From positions 36,087,023 through 36,151,022 of the forward strand of contig CM057228.1 of NCBI GenBank assembly GCA_029891385.1: 64,000 nucleotides of DNA. The letters run 5' to 3'. A model generated the notes under the pieces. It was not told where the DNA came from, ran no database searches, and saw only the letters and a list, made by a program, of their open reading frames with translations. This document shows positions 12,163-25,299 of this stretch, piece by piece. This DNA comes from Erythroxylum novogranatense (lineage: Eukaryota > Streptophyta > Magnoliopsida > Malpighiales > Erythroxylaceae). Position numbers and translations under genes: made by a program. How positions within the stretch are numbered: the stretch's first letter is position 1; each line of letters opens with the position of its first letter.

Positions 12163-14917
12163 TCATTAGACCCAGTGTCTCACCGTAGGGAGCTTCAGTA
12201 TTATTTATGAAGAAAAAGGATGGAACTTTGAGGCTGTGTATTGATTACAGGCAGTTGAATCGGGTGACAGTGAAGAATAAGTATACACTGCCTAGGATCG
12301 ATGATCTATTTGATCAGTTGCAGGGAGCTCAGGTATTCACTAAGTTAGATTTGAGATCAGGGTATTATCAGATGAAGATAGCCGAGGCTGATGTGCCTAA
12401 GAGTGCCTTCAGGAGCAGGTATGGGCATTTCGAATTTCGGGTGATGCCGTTTGGGTTGACTAATGCCCCGGAAGCTTTCATGGCCTTGATGAATAAGGTC
12501 TTTCAGCCCTACCTGGATCAGTTCGTAATTGTCTTTATTGATGACATTTTGGTGTATTCGAAGAACAGACAGGAGCATAGTGAACACTTGAGGATTGTTT
12601 TACAGACTATGAGGGAGAGACAACTGTATGCCAAATTCAGTAAGTGTGAATTTTGGCTGGATCAGGTGATATTCTTGGGGCATATAGTGACTGGAGAGGG
12701 TATTCAGGTGGATCCGAGTAAGATTGAGGTCGTGCTGAAGTGGGAAGCTCCACGGAATGTGGCAGAGATTCGGAGTTTCCTCGGATTAGCTAGTTATTAC
12801 CGGAGATTTATCGAGGGGTTTTCACTGATCTCAGCCCCTTTGACAAAGCTTCTGAGGAAGAACGTACCATTTAGATGGACTGAAGAGTGCCAGAAGAGCT
12901 TTGATGAGCTGAAACATCGGTTGACTACTGCACCGGTGTTAGCTATTCCATCAGGGACTGGAAGATTTGAGGTGTTCAGTGATGCATCACATCAGGGATT
13001 GGGATGTGTTCTGATGCAGCATGGTAGAGTGATTGCATATGCCTCGAGACAGTTGAGGTCGCATTAGGTAAATTATCCAGTGCATGATTTGGAGTTAGCT
13101 GCAGTTGTATTTGCTCTGAAAATTTGGAGACATTATTTATATGGTGAGACATTCCAGATTTTCACTGATCATAAGAGTTTGAGGTATTTGCTGAACCAGA
13201 GAGAGTTGAATTTGAGACAGAGGAGGTGGATAGATCTACTCAAGGATTATGACTGTACCATCGAGTACCACCCCGAGAAAGCCAATGTGGTGGCAAATGC
13301 TCTGAGTAGAAAGTCTTATACTAGTACAGTTCAGATTCAGGCAATGAGGTTGCCTAATTTGATTCAGTTGAGAGCCTTGAATGTACAGTTGAATTTGGAG
13401 TAGGATGGAGCTTTATTGGCCACCTTGAAGCTTAGACCGATGCTACTGGACAGGATCAGGAGAGTTAAGGATAAGGATCCTGCCTTGGTAAGACTGATTG
13501 AGAGAGCGAGATCTGATCGGGATTCTGATTTTGAGTTGAGATATAGGACTTTATGGATGGGTCAGAGACTGTGTGTGCCCGATGTGTATGATCTGAGGCG
13601 TGAGATTCTAGAGGAGGCGCACATGGCCGCCTATGCTATGCATCCTGGTTCTACCATGATGTATAATACTCTTAAGCAACATTTCTGGTGGCCTGGCATG
13701 AAAAAGCAGGTAGCGGAGTATGTATCCAGGTGTATGACGTGCCAACAGGTTAAGGTTGAGCACCAGGCTCCAATAGGGAAACTTCATTTGTTGCCTATTC
13801 CCGAGTTGAAATGGGAACAGATTACTATGGATTTCATTATAGATTGCCCAAGACTCTGAGACAACATGATTCTATCTGGGTCATCGTGGACCGGTTGACG
13901 AAATCGACCCATTTCTTACCAGTGAGGGAGAATAATTCCCTTGATTAGTTGGCCCAGAAGTATGTGGCTGAGGTAGTGAGACTGCACAGGGTTCCAGTGT
14001 CGATAGTGTCAGACCGGGATCCCAAATTTACTTCGAGGTTCTGGCAGAGTTTGCAGTCTGTTATGGGTACTATGTTGAATTTCAGTACAGCATTTCATCC
14101 TCAGACAGATGGGCAGAGTGAGAGGACGATTAAGACTGTTGAGGACATGCTTCGGGCTTGTGTATTGGAGTTTAGAGGAGCACGGGATCAGTATTTGGCC
14201 TTGATTGAGTTTGCCTACAATAATCATTATCACAGTAGCATCGAGATGGCACCATATGATGTCCTGTATGGACGACAGTGTCGATCGCCGTTGTATTGGA
14301 ATGAAGAGGGTGTCAGAATGGTTGAGGGTCCAGAGCTGATTCAAGATACAGTAGATAAGGTGAAACTGATTCGGAGCCGAATTAAAGCGACTCAAGACAG
14401 ACAGAAGAGTTATGTGGATCAGCACATGAGGGAGATGGATTATAATGTGGGAGACAAGGTATTCTTACGGGTGTCCCCATGGTGTGGTGTACTGAGATTT
14501 GGTAAAAAGGGGAAGTTAAGCCCTAGGTACATTGGTCCCTATGAGATTACTGAGAGGATAGGACCTTTGGCCTACAGGTTGGCTTTACCGAGCGAGATGT
14601 CTCAGTTACATGATGTATTTCATGTGAGTATGCTCCGGAGATATCGGTCAGATCCGACACATGTAATACCAGCTCAGGAGATTGAGGTGTCTAGTAATCT
14701 GAGTTACGTTGAGGAGCCGATCCAGATTGTCGGGTCACAGGTTAAACAGTTGAGGAATAAGAGTATCCCATTCGTGAAAGTTATCTGGAGAAACCACTCG
14801 ACTGAGGAAGCCACTTGGGAGACCGAGGAGCATATGAGGAAACAATATCCTCATCTATTCGACCAACCAGGTAAGAATTTCGCGAACGAAATTTTTATTA
14901 GAAGGGGGAAATTGTAA
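12163..14917 (+). pseudogene. Ty3-gypsy chromovirus pol: RT, RNase H, integrase, chromodomain
   Basis: The frame is almost continuous but interrupted by TAG at 12,186, 13,065, 13,401 and 13,946 and by a frameshift near 13,845-13,860. The order is reverse transcriptase ([17 protein letters not shown]; active-site FIDD at about 12,535), RNase H ([18 protein letters not shown], then [21 protein letters not shown]), integrase HHCC finger within 13,600-13,760 (MHPGSTMMYNTL...CMTCQQVK), the integrase core (SIVSDRDPKFTSRFW, FHPQTDGQSERTIK) and a C-terminal chromodomain (VKVIWRNHSTEEATWETEEHM). The chromodomain and a very long LTR point to the Tekay/Del branch. Gag, protease and the RT start are absent, cut at the LTR remnant to the left. 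Confidence 0.9.
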
Positions 14918-17900
14918 CATCCCACTCTCGACCGGAAGGGTAGAATAGTAATTTAGCAAAGGATAAGAGTGACTGAGACTAATTAGGAATGTTCATGCAT
15001 ACTGGTATTTGTGAACAGTGAATTTTTGCACATGAAAAATAATTGTACATGCATTCATGACATTCCTGGTATTTGTGCCTAATGAAATTTTATTGTGAAT
15101 AACGTGGTAATTGTGTTTAAAAAATTTATTGGAGTGAGTTTCTGTGTGTTTTATGTTTTCAGGGAATTTTAGGAATTTTTATGGACTTTTCCGGAGAAAA
15201 TTTTCGGACCGGACAAATCGCCAAGTGGCGAACCGGTTGATTTTTGGTATCGAAAATTGCTGTTCAATTGCACTACAATATTGGGTATATTATTTTGGGA
15301 TTGAAATTTGGGTCATTGGACTTGGATGGGTCAAATTTCACATTAGGGTTCTTAATAATCCTATTACATGTTTTGTCTTTTTCTTGTTTTGTCTTTTCCT
15401 ACAAATGCCAAGTGTCCTAAAGAGTTTTAATGCTTTTGTCTTGTTCCTAGCTAATGACTTCGAAAACTTCATTGATTAAAGACCAAGTTTCTTGCTTATT
15501 CCTTCCCCATCCGAAAACTTTCTTTTCCTTTTTACCTCTCCATCGATTTTCTCCTTCTTTAAGAGTTACTTCTTCCACCCTTAAGAGCCTTGCATGCATC
15601 CAAGCTATTTTCTTTTCATGATGATGATACACATGCATGGTGTTAGAAGAGAGTGGAGAAGTTGTTGAGTTAGAGTATTAATTAGAGAATTGAAGAGATT
15701 GAAGTTGAAAGCTTGAAAGTAGGTAAGTATTGAATTATGTTCTTTTCTTGGTAGTTTGATGCATTAATTGAGAACTATGATTCATTAAATATGATTTATG
15801 ATGCATTAATGTCATGAAAATGATAGTTTGAATTGTTGGGTATAAGGTTATGTTTGAGTATGACTTGAGGAAGTTAGCATGAATGATGTGTTTTAACTTG
15901 GTTTTAGCTTGATTTTGGATTGATTTTTTATGACTATTCTTACATGGAAATGAAGAGTTAAGTGCTGCAAATTTTGTCTCTTGGCCTAAGTGAAAGTAGT
16001 GATGATCTAGTGGCTGATTTCTTGTCCGTTTGGATGCTTATTGATGTGTTATTGGCATTGGAAGTGATAGGATCTAAGTTTAGTAACAAAGCTGGAAAAT
16101 TGATTTTTGTACCTATTGCACTGTTTTGATCATAACTAATTGTCTGGTTATGCAAATAAGGTGAGGTTTGGACCAAATGAAACTTTAGTAGATTGGCTTA
16201 GATTTCTTGTGAAATAGGTGTTGTCTAATTATAGCCTTAAGAGGTTGAATTTTGGCTTGGCAAGTTACTGTTGTGGACTATGTGAACAGTAACCGAATGA
16301 GATGACCTAAACTTTTGATGATTTTTCTAGATTAATTTAGAAGGAATTGGTGAAAATGGTCTTCATGAAAGTTGAAGCCTATCATGTTAGCTTTTCATTG
16401 CCACTGATTTTGCAATTGTTCGATATGTATATTGTGAGATATGACCTGTGAATGTTGGTTGTTTATGTGCATTATGTTGGAACCTAACCATAAGTGTAGG
16501 TTTTGTGAGTATTGTGATTGGAAGCAAATTTAGAGATTTCCGTGATTTGAATTGGCTCAAGTGACCTTCTGGAAAGTTGTAGAGGAAGAAATTATATTGA
16601 AAATGAGATATACTATACTATTTTTGGATATCAGAATTGGGAGTTATGAATTTTCAAAGATTGGATTTAAGTTAGGTCATTGACTAGTGATCAGGGCAGC
16701 AACTTGCATGACAGTTTTGAGTTTGTTAGAGATGGAATTAGCTGTCAAGCCCTTCATTACAAGTGTAGTATTCTGTTTGATCTTTTCATAGGTATAAAGT
16801 ATGCAATTTTTTGACATTTTTGCAAGAAGTTATGCTTGTTAGAAAATTACTGTCCAGATTGGGTAATTGCAGTGGGCAGATTCTTTATTGAATTGTTTGA
16901 CCTAGTTAGCAATTGAATTTGACTTCAAGCTGTTCATGAAAGTTCTAGAAAACATTTGGATCTTTCTTTGGGCATTTATTTTGCAATTTTTGACTGAGGA
17001 ACTAGGAAGTTATGGATTTTACAAAATCCTGCACTGTCTTGAGAGGCATTGACTGGGCAGTAGCTTCGATTGAATTTTTGACACCCTTAGGGGTGAAGTT
17101 GATTTTTATGGTCTTCATGAAACTTGTAGAAGTTTTCATGATCTTTCCAACGAGATATGGTTTGTAATTTTCTGAATTGTGTGCATTGAGTTATTGGTGT
17201 TTGAATTTCGGTTTGAAAATAGGGGAAAAAAAAAGAGAAGGAAACAAGGGCAGCATATATATATATATTAATTGTTTTATTTGATTTTTGTGTTCTTTTG
17301 GAAATTTTTGGACGGAAAATTGACGTGTGTCCGGATAATGGTTCTTTGGTCACTGTTTTATTTATTTTTGGACCTATAGACGTCCGAATTGAGTAATTTC
17401 AGTGCTGTAAGATTTCTACTTTTTAGACGGATTTTTGTGATTGAAAATTGTAGTTTTAGGGCCGGGAATATCATGAACATGCATTGTACACTTTTTAATT
17501 GCTACATGTGCATCATTAAATCATTCCGATTGAACAATTAGTAATGGGTTTGTTCTCCGACCATTATAGAGGCACATTTGGAGCGTCGATCTACCGACGT
17601 TGCAGAGACTTCCCGGCATTAGCTCGGAAGTGATAGGTGAGTGACTAAGATGGTTTTCGTTCAATTACTATATGTCTAATGTGGGGAATAATGGTGGAAT
17701 TAGTGGTTGCATTTATTTCTGACTGGATTCCGGACAGATGGTCCGATGAATTAGAAGATCTGACATAGAAGTGTTTTGATGTGCAAATTGTGAATTGTTT
17801 GTTGTTACTGTGATATACTGTGATTAATTGCGTTGCCTCGGATGTGACCTGATTGTGTTACATTGACTGATTGTGATACATTGACTATTAAATTAGGCAT

Positions 17901-18687
17901 ATGCATTTCATACACAAAGGCGTAAATGGATAATAACAGTTGTGACCAGAGTCGCCACTGATACTAAAAAAGAGCCTCGAGCTCGAAGGAGAAGGGTTTC
18001 CTACTCGTAGACGCGCTCATCGATATCGCTTATCGTTAAGCGCGCTCGGTCACAACACTGTAATAAACTGAAAAAGTGTCACATATGCATTGCATACATA
18101 TTTAACTGACTGAATACGTGAACTGGAATAAGGCAAAAGTGCCTGAGACAATTGTGATGTGTTTCTTCTGCCTGTGTATTTGGATTGACTCTGTAGTTTG
18201 TTTATGTGATGCATGAATTGGGCGAACCATCGATGATGGTTCCTCACTGAGTTTACAAACTCACCCAAAATTGCAACCTATTTTTCAGGATCGAGAGTAG
18301 ACTGATAGCTCCCGAGAGACTGTAGAGCCGCGTAGATCAGATTGACGAGAGAGGCTATGGCTCAAAGGTCGGTCAGCTGGGATTTCTTTTGAGATGACCT
18401 AGTTAGGACTGCTATTTTTGTCTTGTTGTATATAGTATTTTTGGGTTAAGTGTTCAGAGTGATGTACAGACTGAGAACACTAACAGTTGTATAAATTGCT
18501 GAGTTTGATGAAATGAAATGGAACACAATTTGGTTTTAAAAATTTTCAATTTCATATTACTGTTTTATTATTGTGATGCCATGTGGAGTTTAGAGTTGTT
18601 TGTCTGTAGTTCTCTCTTATCGTAGGATATGTACCGGAATGACCTACGGGTGTTCCGGTGGGTACTCTACGGTAAGGGGACGCTACA
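14913..18687 (+). mobile_element. 3' LTR of the chromovirus, about 3.8 kb
   Basis: The polypurine tract gaagggggaaat at 14,901-14,912 precedes TGTAACATCCC, and the pol stop codon overlaps the LTR start. The other boundary is 'gacgctaca' ending at 18,687, giving TG...CA ends. The LTR contains degenerate tandem modules of roughly 190 bp (16,560-17,180) and the block 'ctggattccggacagatggtccgatga' near 17,723, which recurs in the other long LTRs here. No 5' copy remains in the window. Confidence 0.75.
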
Positions 18688-20800
18688 TTTAGTGTAAGGA
18701 TTTTATAGGGTAGAACCTTTAGGATCTTATATTGTCTTTCTTATTGTAATAAAAGAATTATATCTTCTTACACATAAATATAGCTTTCCTAATTGGCCAA
18801 ATTACATAAATTTTTGTATTTTTGCTTCATTTATTTTCTTCATATATTGTTTTTATTTGCTCCATAATTAGTATCGGAGCAATTGGTATCTCAACAATTA
18901 GTAACAAAGCAAATAGGATCTCAATAATTGATATTAGAACGTAGGTTTTATTTCCAAGTATATCTCTTCACAAATTCAATGTTGAGAAATTCAATATATT
19001 GAATGACTTCACTCTGAGTAAGGTAAAGATGATGGTGGTTCTGATTCAATAGTGATGCATAGAAACAATGGAAGGAGAAGATATACTACTAAATAATTTG
19101 GAAGCATCAGAGAAGGGAAAGATTATGTCAAAGGCACACGGTGCAATACTGTTGAGTTTAGGTGACAAGGTTCTAAAGAGGTAGTCAATGAAACAATTAG
19201 TGCTTTGTTATGGAAACAAGCTAAAAGTAACTTTCTAAAGAAATAACTTATAAATCATCTATATTAAAAGTAGCATTTCTATACCTTGGGGATGATAGAC
19301 AGGACACAGGTGAAAGATCACATTGATAGTTTTAATCGAATCGTCTTGGATTTACAAGTGGGATAAGAAATCAAATAGTAACTAATCTTTTAGGATTTGT
19401 TTCAATTCAGTGCCAAACTTTTTGAAGTTTTCTGTTTAGTGACTAATCTTTTAAAACTTGCACAAATCAAGTTAAAAGGATGTTTTCACTAATGTAGAGT
19501 GTCCACCATATGCCACATGACTATCCATATGTTAACTATATCAACAAAAATATTATTTTTGCTCGAGTTGTACAAATTTTAAAAGGCTTATCTCTAAATT
19601 GAAGATTTTAAAAAGTTGAACACTAATTGAAAAAAGATCTTAAAAGGTTAGACATTTTTAAATTTGTTATCTCATTCATAAGGTTTTGGGGTTAGACTTG
19701 AGAATGAGGATCAAGTCATAATCCTTTTATGTTCCTTGCCTAATTCATATCCTTTTATGTTCCTTGCCTAATTCATATGAGAATTGTTACTATCATATCT
19801 TACAGCAGAGAGACTATTTCTAACAATAATAAAGCATATCTTTCATTCTAAAATAATAGAGAAAAAGGTCTTTAGGATATATGAAGGTAGACCAAATGTA
19901 GGTATGACTATTAGCAAAGGAAGGAATAAAGAAAAGGATACTAAAAATAAGAGTGAGTCATGATCCAAATCGAAGGCTAAAGTTGTTGAATGCTTTAATT
20001 ATAAATTTAAAAAGGTACGTTAAGAGGGATCATATACAGTAGAATAATGAAAATGAGAAAAAGGGAAGAAAATAAAAGGGCAAGAGTTGTTGTAGTTTAA
20101 GATAATTCTAATGAAGAGGATGGAAGAGGTAGTGATGTTTTAACTGTGAGCAATTCTAATTCTGTAAATTGATAGGTAATAAACACTAATGCCTCTTATC
20201 ATATAACTTTAAATAAGAACTAATTTTGTTTCTTCAAAAATGGAATGGTACTATTAGATTAGATGATGATAGAGAGTGTGATGTCAAAGGTAATGGTTCA
20301 ATGCTAATCAAAATGCATGATAAAATAATTAAAACATTAAATCCCTAATATGTTTTTTAGCTTCAAAAAATTCTAATTTCTATAAGTACGCTTTTTTAAT
20401 GATGGGCAGTTTAAGATAGTAAAGGGTGCATTGACTATGATAAATAAAATATACAATATGGCTTCTATGTCTTAATGGGAAAACAATAATAAGATTAATG
20501 ATTGTTTCTCAATTTTGAGGGCAAATTGATGATAGTATTATAGTATGGTACATTTTAATAAATCATAATAGTGAGTAAAAGATAAAGAAACTTCATAAGA
20601 GGAGCTTGTTCAAGGATGATAAACACAAAAACATAGAATTATACAAATTTCATATACTTGGTAAAAAGTCTAGGGTAACCTTCAAAGACATAGTGTTTAG
20701 AGAGCGACATATATTGGGAAAAATATATATAAATGATATGTCATGGTTAATAATGAGCAATAATGTTCAAAGGTGGTATAAGTTATACTAGAAAAGCTTG
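18688..20800 (+). pseudogene. Ty1-copia LTR tail, PBS and decayed gag-pol
   Basis: After an AT-rich LTR end comes a PBS-like 'attagtatcggagca' (18,867-18,881). Then a gag relic (about 18,970-19,400) reads KFNVEKFNI, LNNLEASEKGKIMSKAHGAILLSLGD and further UBN2-type wording. A zinc-knuckle relic starting CFNY follows near 19,990, then protease-like and GAG-pre-integrase-like text (LFKDDKHKNIELYKFHILGKKSRVTF) near 20,604-20,680. It is full of stops and frameshifts, and integrase and RT are not recognisable. The element abuts the gypsy LTR directly. Confidence 0.65.
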
Positions 20801-21189
20801 GAATAGATATCACAAAGGTTAGAAATTCTAGTTCAAAAGATAGAATAATGTCAGGAAGAAACTATCAATAAGATATGGCCAAGGATAGAGTGAAATGGAT
20901 CATCAAGAAACCATAGATATACAATTGGAGAGACTCAGTCACAGATGTTCTTACCATCAGTAATAAGGATACAACTATCTTTCAGAGGAATATGAAAAGT
21001 CATGAAAAGATAGATGAATGAAGGGTGTGGTGAAGGATGTGAGATTTTACAAGATCAAAAAATTGATCATATTTGATCAGATCTTGTTAAAAAAATTCAC
21101 ATTTTGGAGGATACAATTGAAATGTTGATAAAATTGTTGCCAACATAAAAGTTCAAGTATAACTTGGACTTGGTGAATGCTCACATAAC

Positions 21190-22730
21190 TTGAAGCACTT
21201 AGGGGCATGTTTAACGGAGAGTAATTCTTAGTTAGACATTGCAAAATTCAAATCAAGGTAAGATTTTTTGAGATATGCCTTGAATTATTGGTAAATAATA
21301 AAATTTCATAAGCTAATTGGTATTGAATAGGGATGTTGAACTAGCACCAATCTTGTTGGCTCCCAAATTCTTTTCTTATTAAATAAGCATGATTTCAATT
21401 TATTTTTGAGGTTTTGATTGATTTGCATTGTTTTTTAAAATGTCCATAAGGATAGGTTTGTATATGTTGTGCTTTGAGGCAAATTTTAGACTGATATGAA
21501 TTGAATTGGATCAAGTAGCCTTCTTAAAATTTATAGAGAAATTTCATAGCTTTCTAACGATGTATAATATTCTATCTTTGGATGTGGGAATTGAAAGATG
21601 TGAATGGTTGAAGATGGGTGCAGGTGCTGCATAGGATGACATTTTCAGGGCGGAAACTTTGAGTGAATTTTTTACCCTCATAAAGTTAGAAATTGTTCTT
21701 AGGGTCTTCATGAAAGTTGTATATTTTCTTTTTATATTTCCATTGATATGAAGTATGACATTTTTGGACCATGGAGCTAAAAGTTATGATTTTTAGAAGT
21801 TTTGTTACTGTTTAGGACGACCATTTTCCAAGCAGTCACTTTGTGGTAGATTTTGACTCTTTTAGAGGCTGAATTGATTTTTAAGTCTTTCATGAAAGTT
21901 GTAGAGCTTCTTTTTAACTTTCCATTGATACTAAATTTGCAAATTTTGGAGTTCTAGATCATAAGATAGAAATTTTGAAAGTTAGGTTACAACGCAACGC
22001 CGCGCCCGCTCGCGAGGGCGACGTGGCCCCTTCTTCCCACCCTTAACCCGACCTCTTTTCACTCATTTGCTTATAACTTTTTCATCTGACCTCCGATTGA
22101 CTCGATTTTTGAAGCGTTGGATTCCTAAGAATTTCGTCTACCTCTTCATGGAAATTTATGGTTTTTGAGATTATTTTGAAAAAGTTTTATTAAATCAAAG
22201 TGAATTGGATTTTATATTTTTCTGAACAGACTTCAGTATCTTGGCGATATCTTGATCTGTAGAACTCCAATTGAGTTGATTCTTATTTCTAAAGAAACTA
22301 AAGACATGGGGCCACAACTTATCTGAAGGAATAAATTTTCAATTTTGGCCCTAAGGCTTTCAATTTTGGGAGTGAATTCGAGAATAGTATTTAGCCTTGG
22401 TTTAATTTTAACCCTTGGCCTTCTTTAATTTTGAAACAAATTGAGCATTTTTGGTATCGTTAGAAACTTAAGGCAATGAGGAACAAATGTGGTGAAGAAG
22501 TCTTATTGAAATTCCTTTTCGAGCTATTCCAAAATCTGTTTGGAAGAAAGTGAGATAAGTTCGTTTTTTAGGTTTGACTTGGTGGGGAATTCTTCTCTTG
22601 TGGGATGTGCATCCAGATGTCACATAGGACGTCAGGCACGTGACTCGCAGGGGTAGGGTTTCAACAAATCTCGTATTGGCTAGAAAGATTTCCAAGTCAG
22701 AATTAAATTGACGATGTTGTCAAGTGTGGG
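21190..22730 (+). mobile_element. Sense fragment of a long gypsy-type LTR
   Basis: It contains repeated modules built on 'ttcatgaaagttgta...tttccattgatat...' (near 21,700 and 21,890), a GC-rich palindromic cassette (21,993-22,030), and 'cttataactttttcatctgacctccgattgactcgatttttgaagcgttggattcc' (22,070-22,130). The last block is the reverse complement of a block at about 46,560-46,615 in the large LTR of the hAT nest. No TG/CA termini can be assigned with confidence. Confidence 0.5.
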
Positions 22731-22735
22731 AAAGA

Positions 22736-23110
22736 CATTAAATCAATTTCGAAGGATGAGCAGAAATATAGTTTCAATGTCGTTAAGTATTTATGAAAAT
22801 AGAGTTTAGAATTATGTAAAAATAAAGTTATGATGTATTTAAACTTCTTAAATTTAACCATAGGCTATAAATATCTTAATAAGAATTGTGTAAGGTAGAA
22901 TTTATAGAAAATTGAGAAAATAGTTGTCATCTAACCTTCTTGTGTTGTCCTTCTAACAGTGAAAAAAAGAGTTAATTTTTTACATATAAACGTAGATTAT
23001 ATAATTAGTCGAATCACAAAAATTCTCATTTTTTACTTTATATATTTTTATATGGTTTTTGCTTGCGCTACAATTGACATTTGAATAATTGATATCTCAA
23101 CAAATTACTT
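22736..23110 (+). mobile_element. Possible copia LTR end and leader
   Basis: There is a TATA box 'ggctataaatatctt' near 22,862. The stretch to about 23,105 ends 'ttgcttgcgctacaattgac...ttgatatctcaacaaatta', a diverged match to the LTR tail and leader at 18,850-18,900 ('atttgctccataatt...ttggtatctcaacaatta'). This suggests a second end of the same copia family. Similarity was judged by eye only. Confidence 0.3.
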
Positions 23111-24480
23111 ATGGCGTTGATGCGCATGTTAATACACAAAAATTGTTTATGCGCAAGAGGTATTAAGTGTCACTTGCACGCCAATTACAAGTACAAGATT
23201 ATTGGACTAGGGTCCAGTTCTAGAATGATCACATATATATATTCGGGCTCTCCGTCGAATGTGGCTATTGAACTGCATTAATAACTAGCCCATTAAAATC
23301 TGACACGACAACACAGAGAAGTCCTTGGTTTTTACTTCTTTCTGTCGAGGCCAACCGCTCCAGTTAACTGCTAATGTTCCACGAGAATAACTCTGTCTGT
23401 CTTAATGTTAATGCTGGTTGGATTGAATTCGTGGCAGACTCAAAACTTAACCCAAAGCTAAAAACACAAACAGGATTTGAATGGATCCAACTCAATAAGA
23501 CCCAACCATATCCACTACTGAAAAAATGACCTAACCTAATTCGGACTCCTACTTACAACATCTGACCCGAGTAGTAACCCATATTACCATATGTAATATT
23601 CAGTTTTCTTTTTAAAAAAATATTTTTATGCTTATTTTCTTATCTATTATATTATCATGCGTAAAGAAATCTAAAGTCGTATAGATCCTTCAAAAGAAAA
23701 TGATGTCACGCGTGTCGTGTCGAAGCATGTCACCGGAAAGTGAAAATTGTGGTCGCCAGAGAGACACTGCAAAGTGGACGACAAAAGTGGTTATATACAT
23801 GATTCATCAACAACCTAAAAAAGCACGAATCATAAAACCAAATTACTTTTAAAAGTCGCTAGGGGAGGAGACCCCACCAAATTCCTACATGAAACCAATG
23901 GATTTGATATTAATCATGATTTACCTTATAATTTCAATCTCTATGATTGTAGTCTGCATGATCTCCAGCATTAATCATTCTCTAATGTCAGTTCCAGGAG
24001 GATTCATAACATGGCTTCCCATTATTTTTCAGTGAGCATTTTCCTTTCACCTCCTGACGATGTCGGCCCTTTGTCGCACACATTCGCCCATCCACGTGCG
24101 GTGGGCCATAAATCCTCTTCCTTTTTTATATGCTATGCTTTTCCCTTCTACACACCACCACAATTTGGTTGGCAAAATTACAATATAACTTTGTCAGGCT
24201 GGAAAACTGAAATTAAAATTTTAATAATTATGTATCTGCCAACACAATCCATAAGATCGAATTGATAATAGTAGTTCAACATTTGCCACGTCATTCAGTA
24301 AAAGATAGGAGCATTGTTTTTATGCTTTGTAACATAGAGTTTTTTTTTATATATACAAGAGGAATTATAAAACTAAATCAACACTCTCTAAAATATGGCG
24401 TCCTGCGCATCTTTGCAGATAAATTCTTGAACGCCAAAAGGGAGTTCTCGGAGGATTTGAATGCCCGATCGTAAGTAGCC
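23110..24480. other. Intergenic, nothing recognised
   Basis: No domain, RNA or element boundary was seen. The 84-codon frame starting at 24,011 has no recognisable motif and is probably fortuitous. Confidence 0.4.
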
Positions 24481-24569
24481 TGCGAGACGAACGAGACTGT
24501 CGGCACACTAGTTCCCTTTTCGAAAAACATACTAAAGTTTAGTCGTCTACTTCCGATGCAAGAGTTGAT

Positions 24570-24895
24570 AGATACCTGACACCAAAAAAGAAACCTTAAT
24601 CAAAATGGTGGGAGGATTTGAAAGAAGATTAATAACCTCGAGGGAATCCATCTCGACCACCTCCTGTCGAAAACTCAGGTTCCAAGCCAATTAAAGGTCG
24701 GAATACAGTCCCCATAACTCGGCAGCTAAGGGTGAGCCCGTCCTAAGGTGTTGCTGGAACCCCCCCTTCTAGGCCCCAGTCCAATTACAAATAAGCCCCC
24801 AGCAGAAACCCGATTGGAGCTCGAGTTCACCTCACCATCGGAGTTGACCTTGACCTGGCCGGCGGGAGGCTTCGCCCACCCCAACGAAGGAACCT
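24570..24895 (-). pseudogene. LINE RNase H (RVT_3-type) relic
   Basis: Read on the minus strand from about 24,895, the text is PSLGWAKPPAGQVKVNSDG (with the Asp of the first RNase H strand), then VSAGGL. After a frameshift it continues SPLAAELWGLYSDL and FRQEVVEMDSLEVINLL, the Glu and second Asp regions of RNase H domains found at the C-terminus of plant LINEs. Stops and frame changes make it non-functional. No poly(A) tail or target duplication was identified. Confidence 0.6.
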
Positions 24896-24935
24896 ACATA
24901 AAAGCCCTGCAGTAAACACACAATTTTTCAAATTT

Positions 24936-25065
24936 TCATGACCCTAGCGCAGGCGATCAACATAGAAGTTAACGTATCAGTAGATTCTAAGAGCGACTCA
25001 GTTGTTTTTCTTTTGTTATTAGAGGGGAGTATACTGATGATTTGGCTTCTTCCTTACAAAAGTTA
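24936..25065 (+). pseudogene. Possible second RNase H-like scrap
   Basis: A plus-strand reading gives MTLAQAINIEVNVSVDSKSD and SVVFLLLLEG, loosely like the 'VxxDSxxVVxLL' part of LINE RNase H. It lies in the opposite orientation to the relic just to its left. Short and weak; chance similarity is possible. Confidence 0.2.
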
Positions 25066-25299
25066 GGCTTATCTTTATTGTGTAGACGGAAATATTTCTT
25101 TCCGGTTAGCCCAAAGAACCTGAAATCCGTCTTGTCCGGAACGAATCTTTCCTTGTCCACATCAACATGTCAGTAGAAGATTTCCACACTAGAACAAAAA
25201 AAAGAGATTTAGATCTGATGGGAAAAATCAATTTCAATGTTAAAGAACGGCACAATGTATCGACAAAAAGATGGTAGGAAGGCATCAAGCGAACAATAA

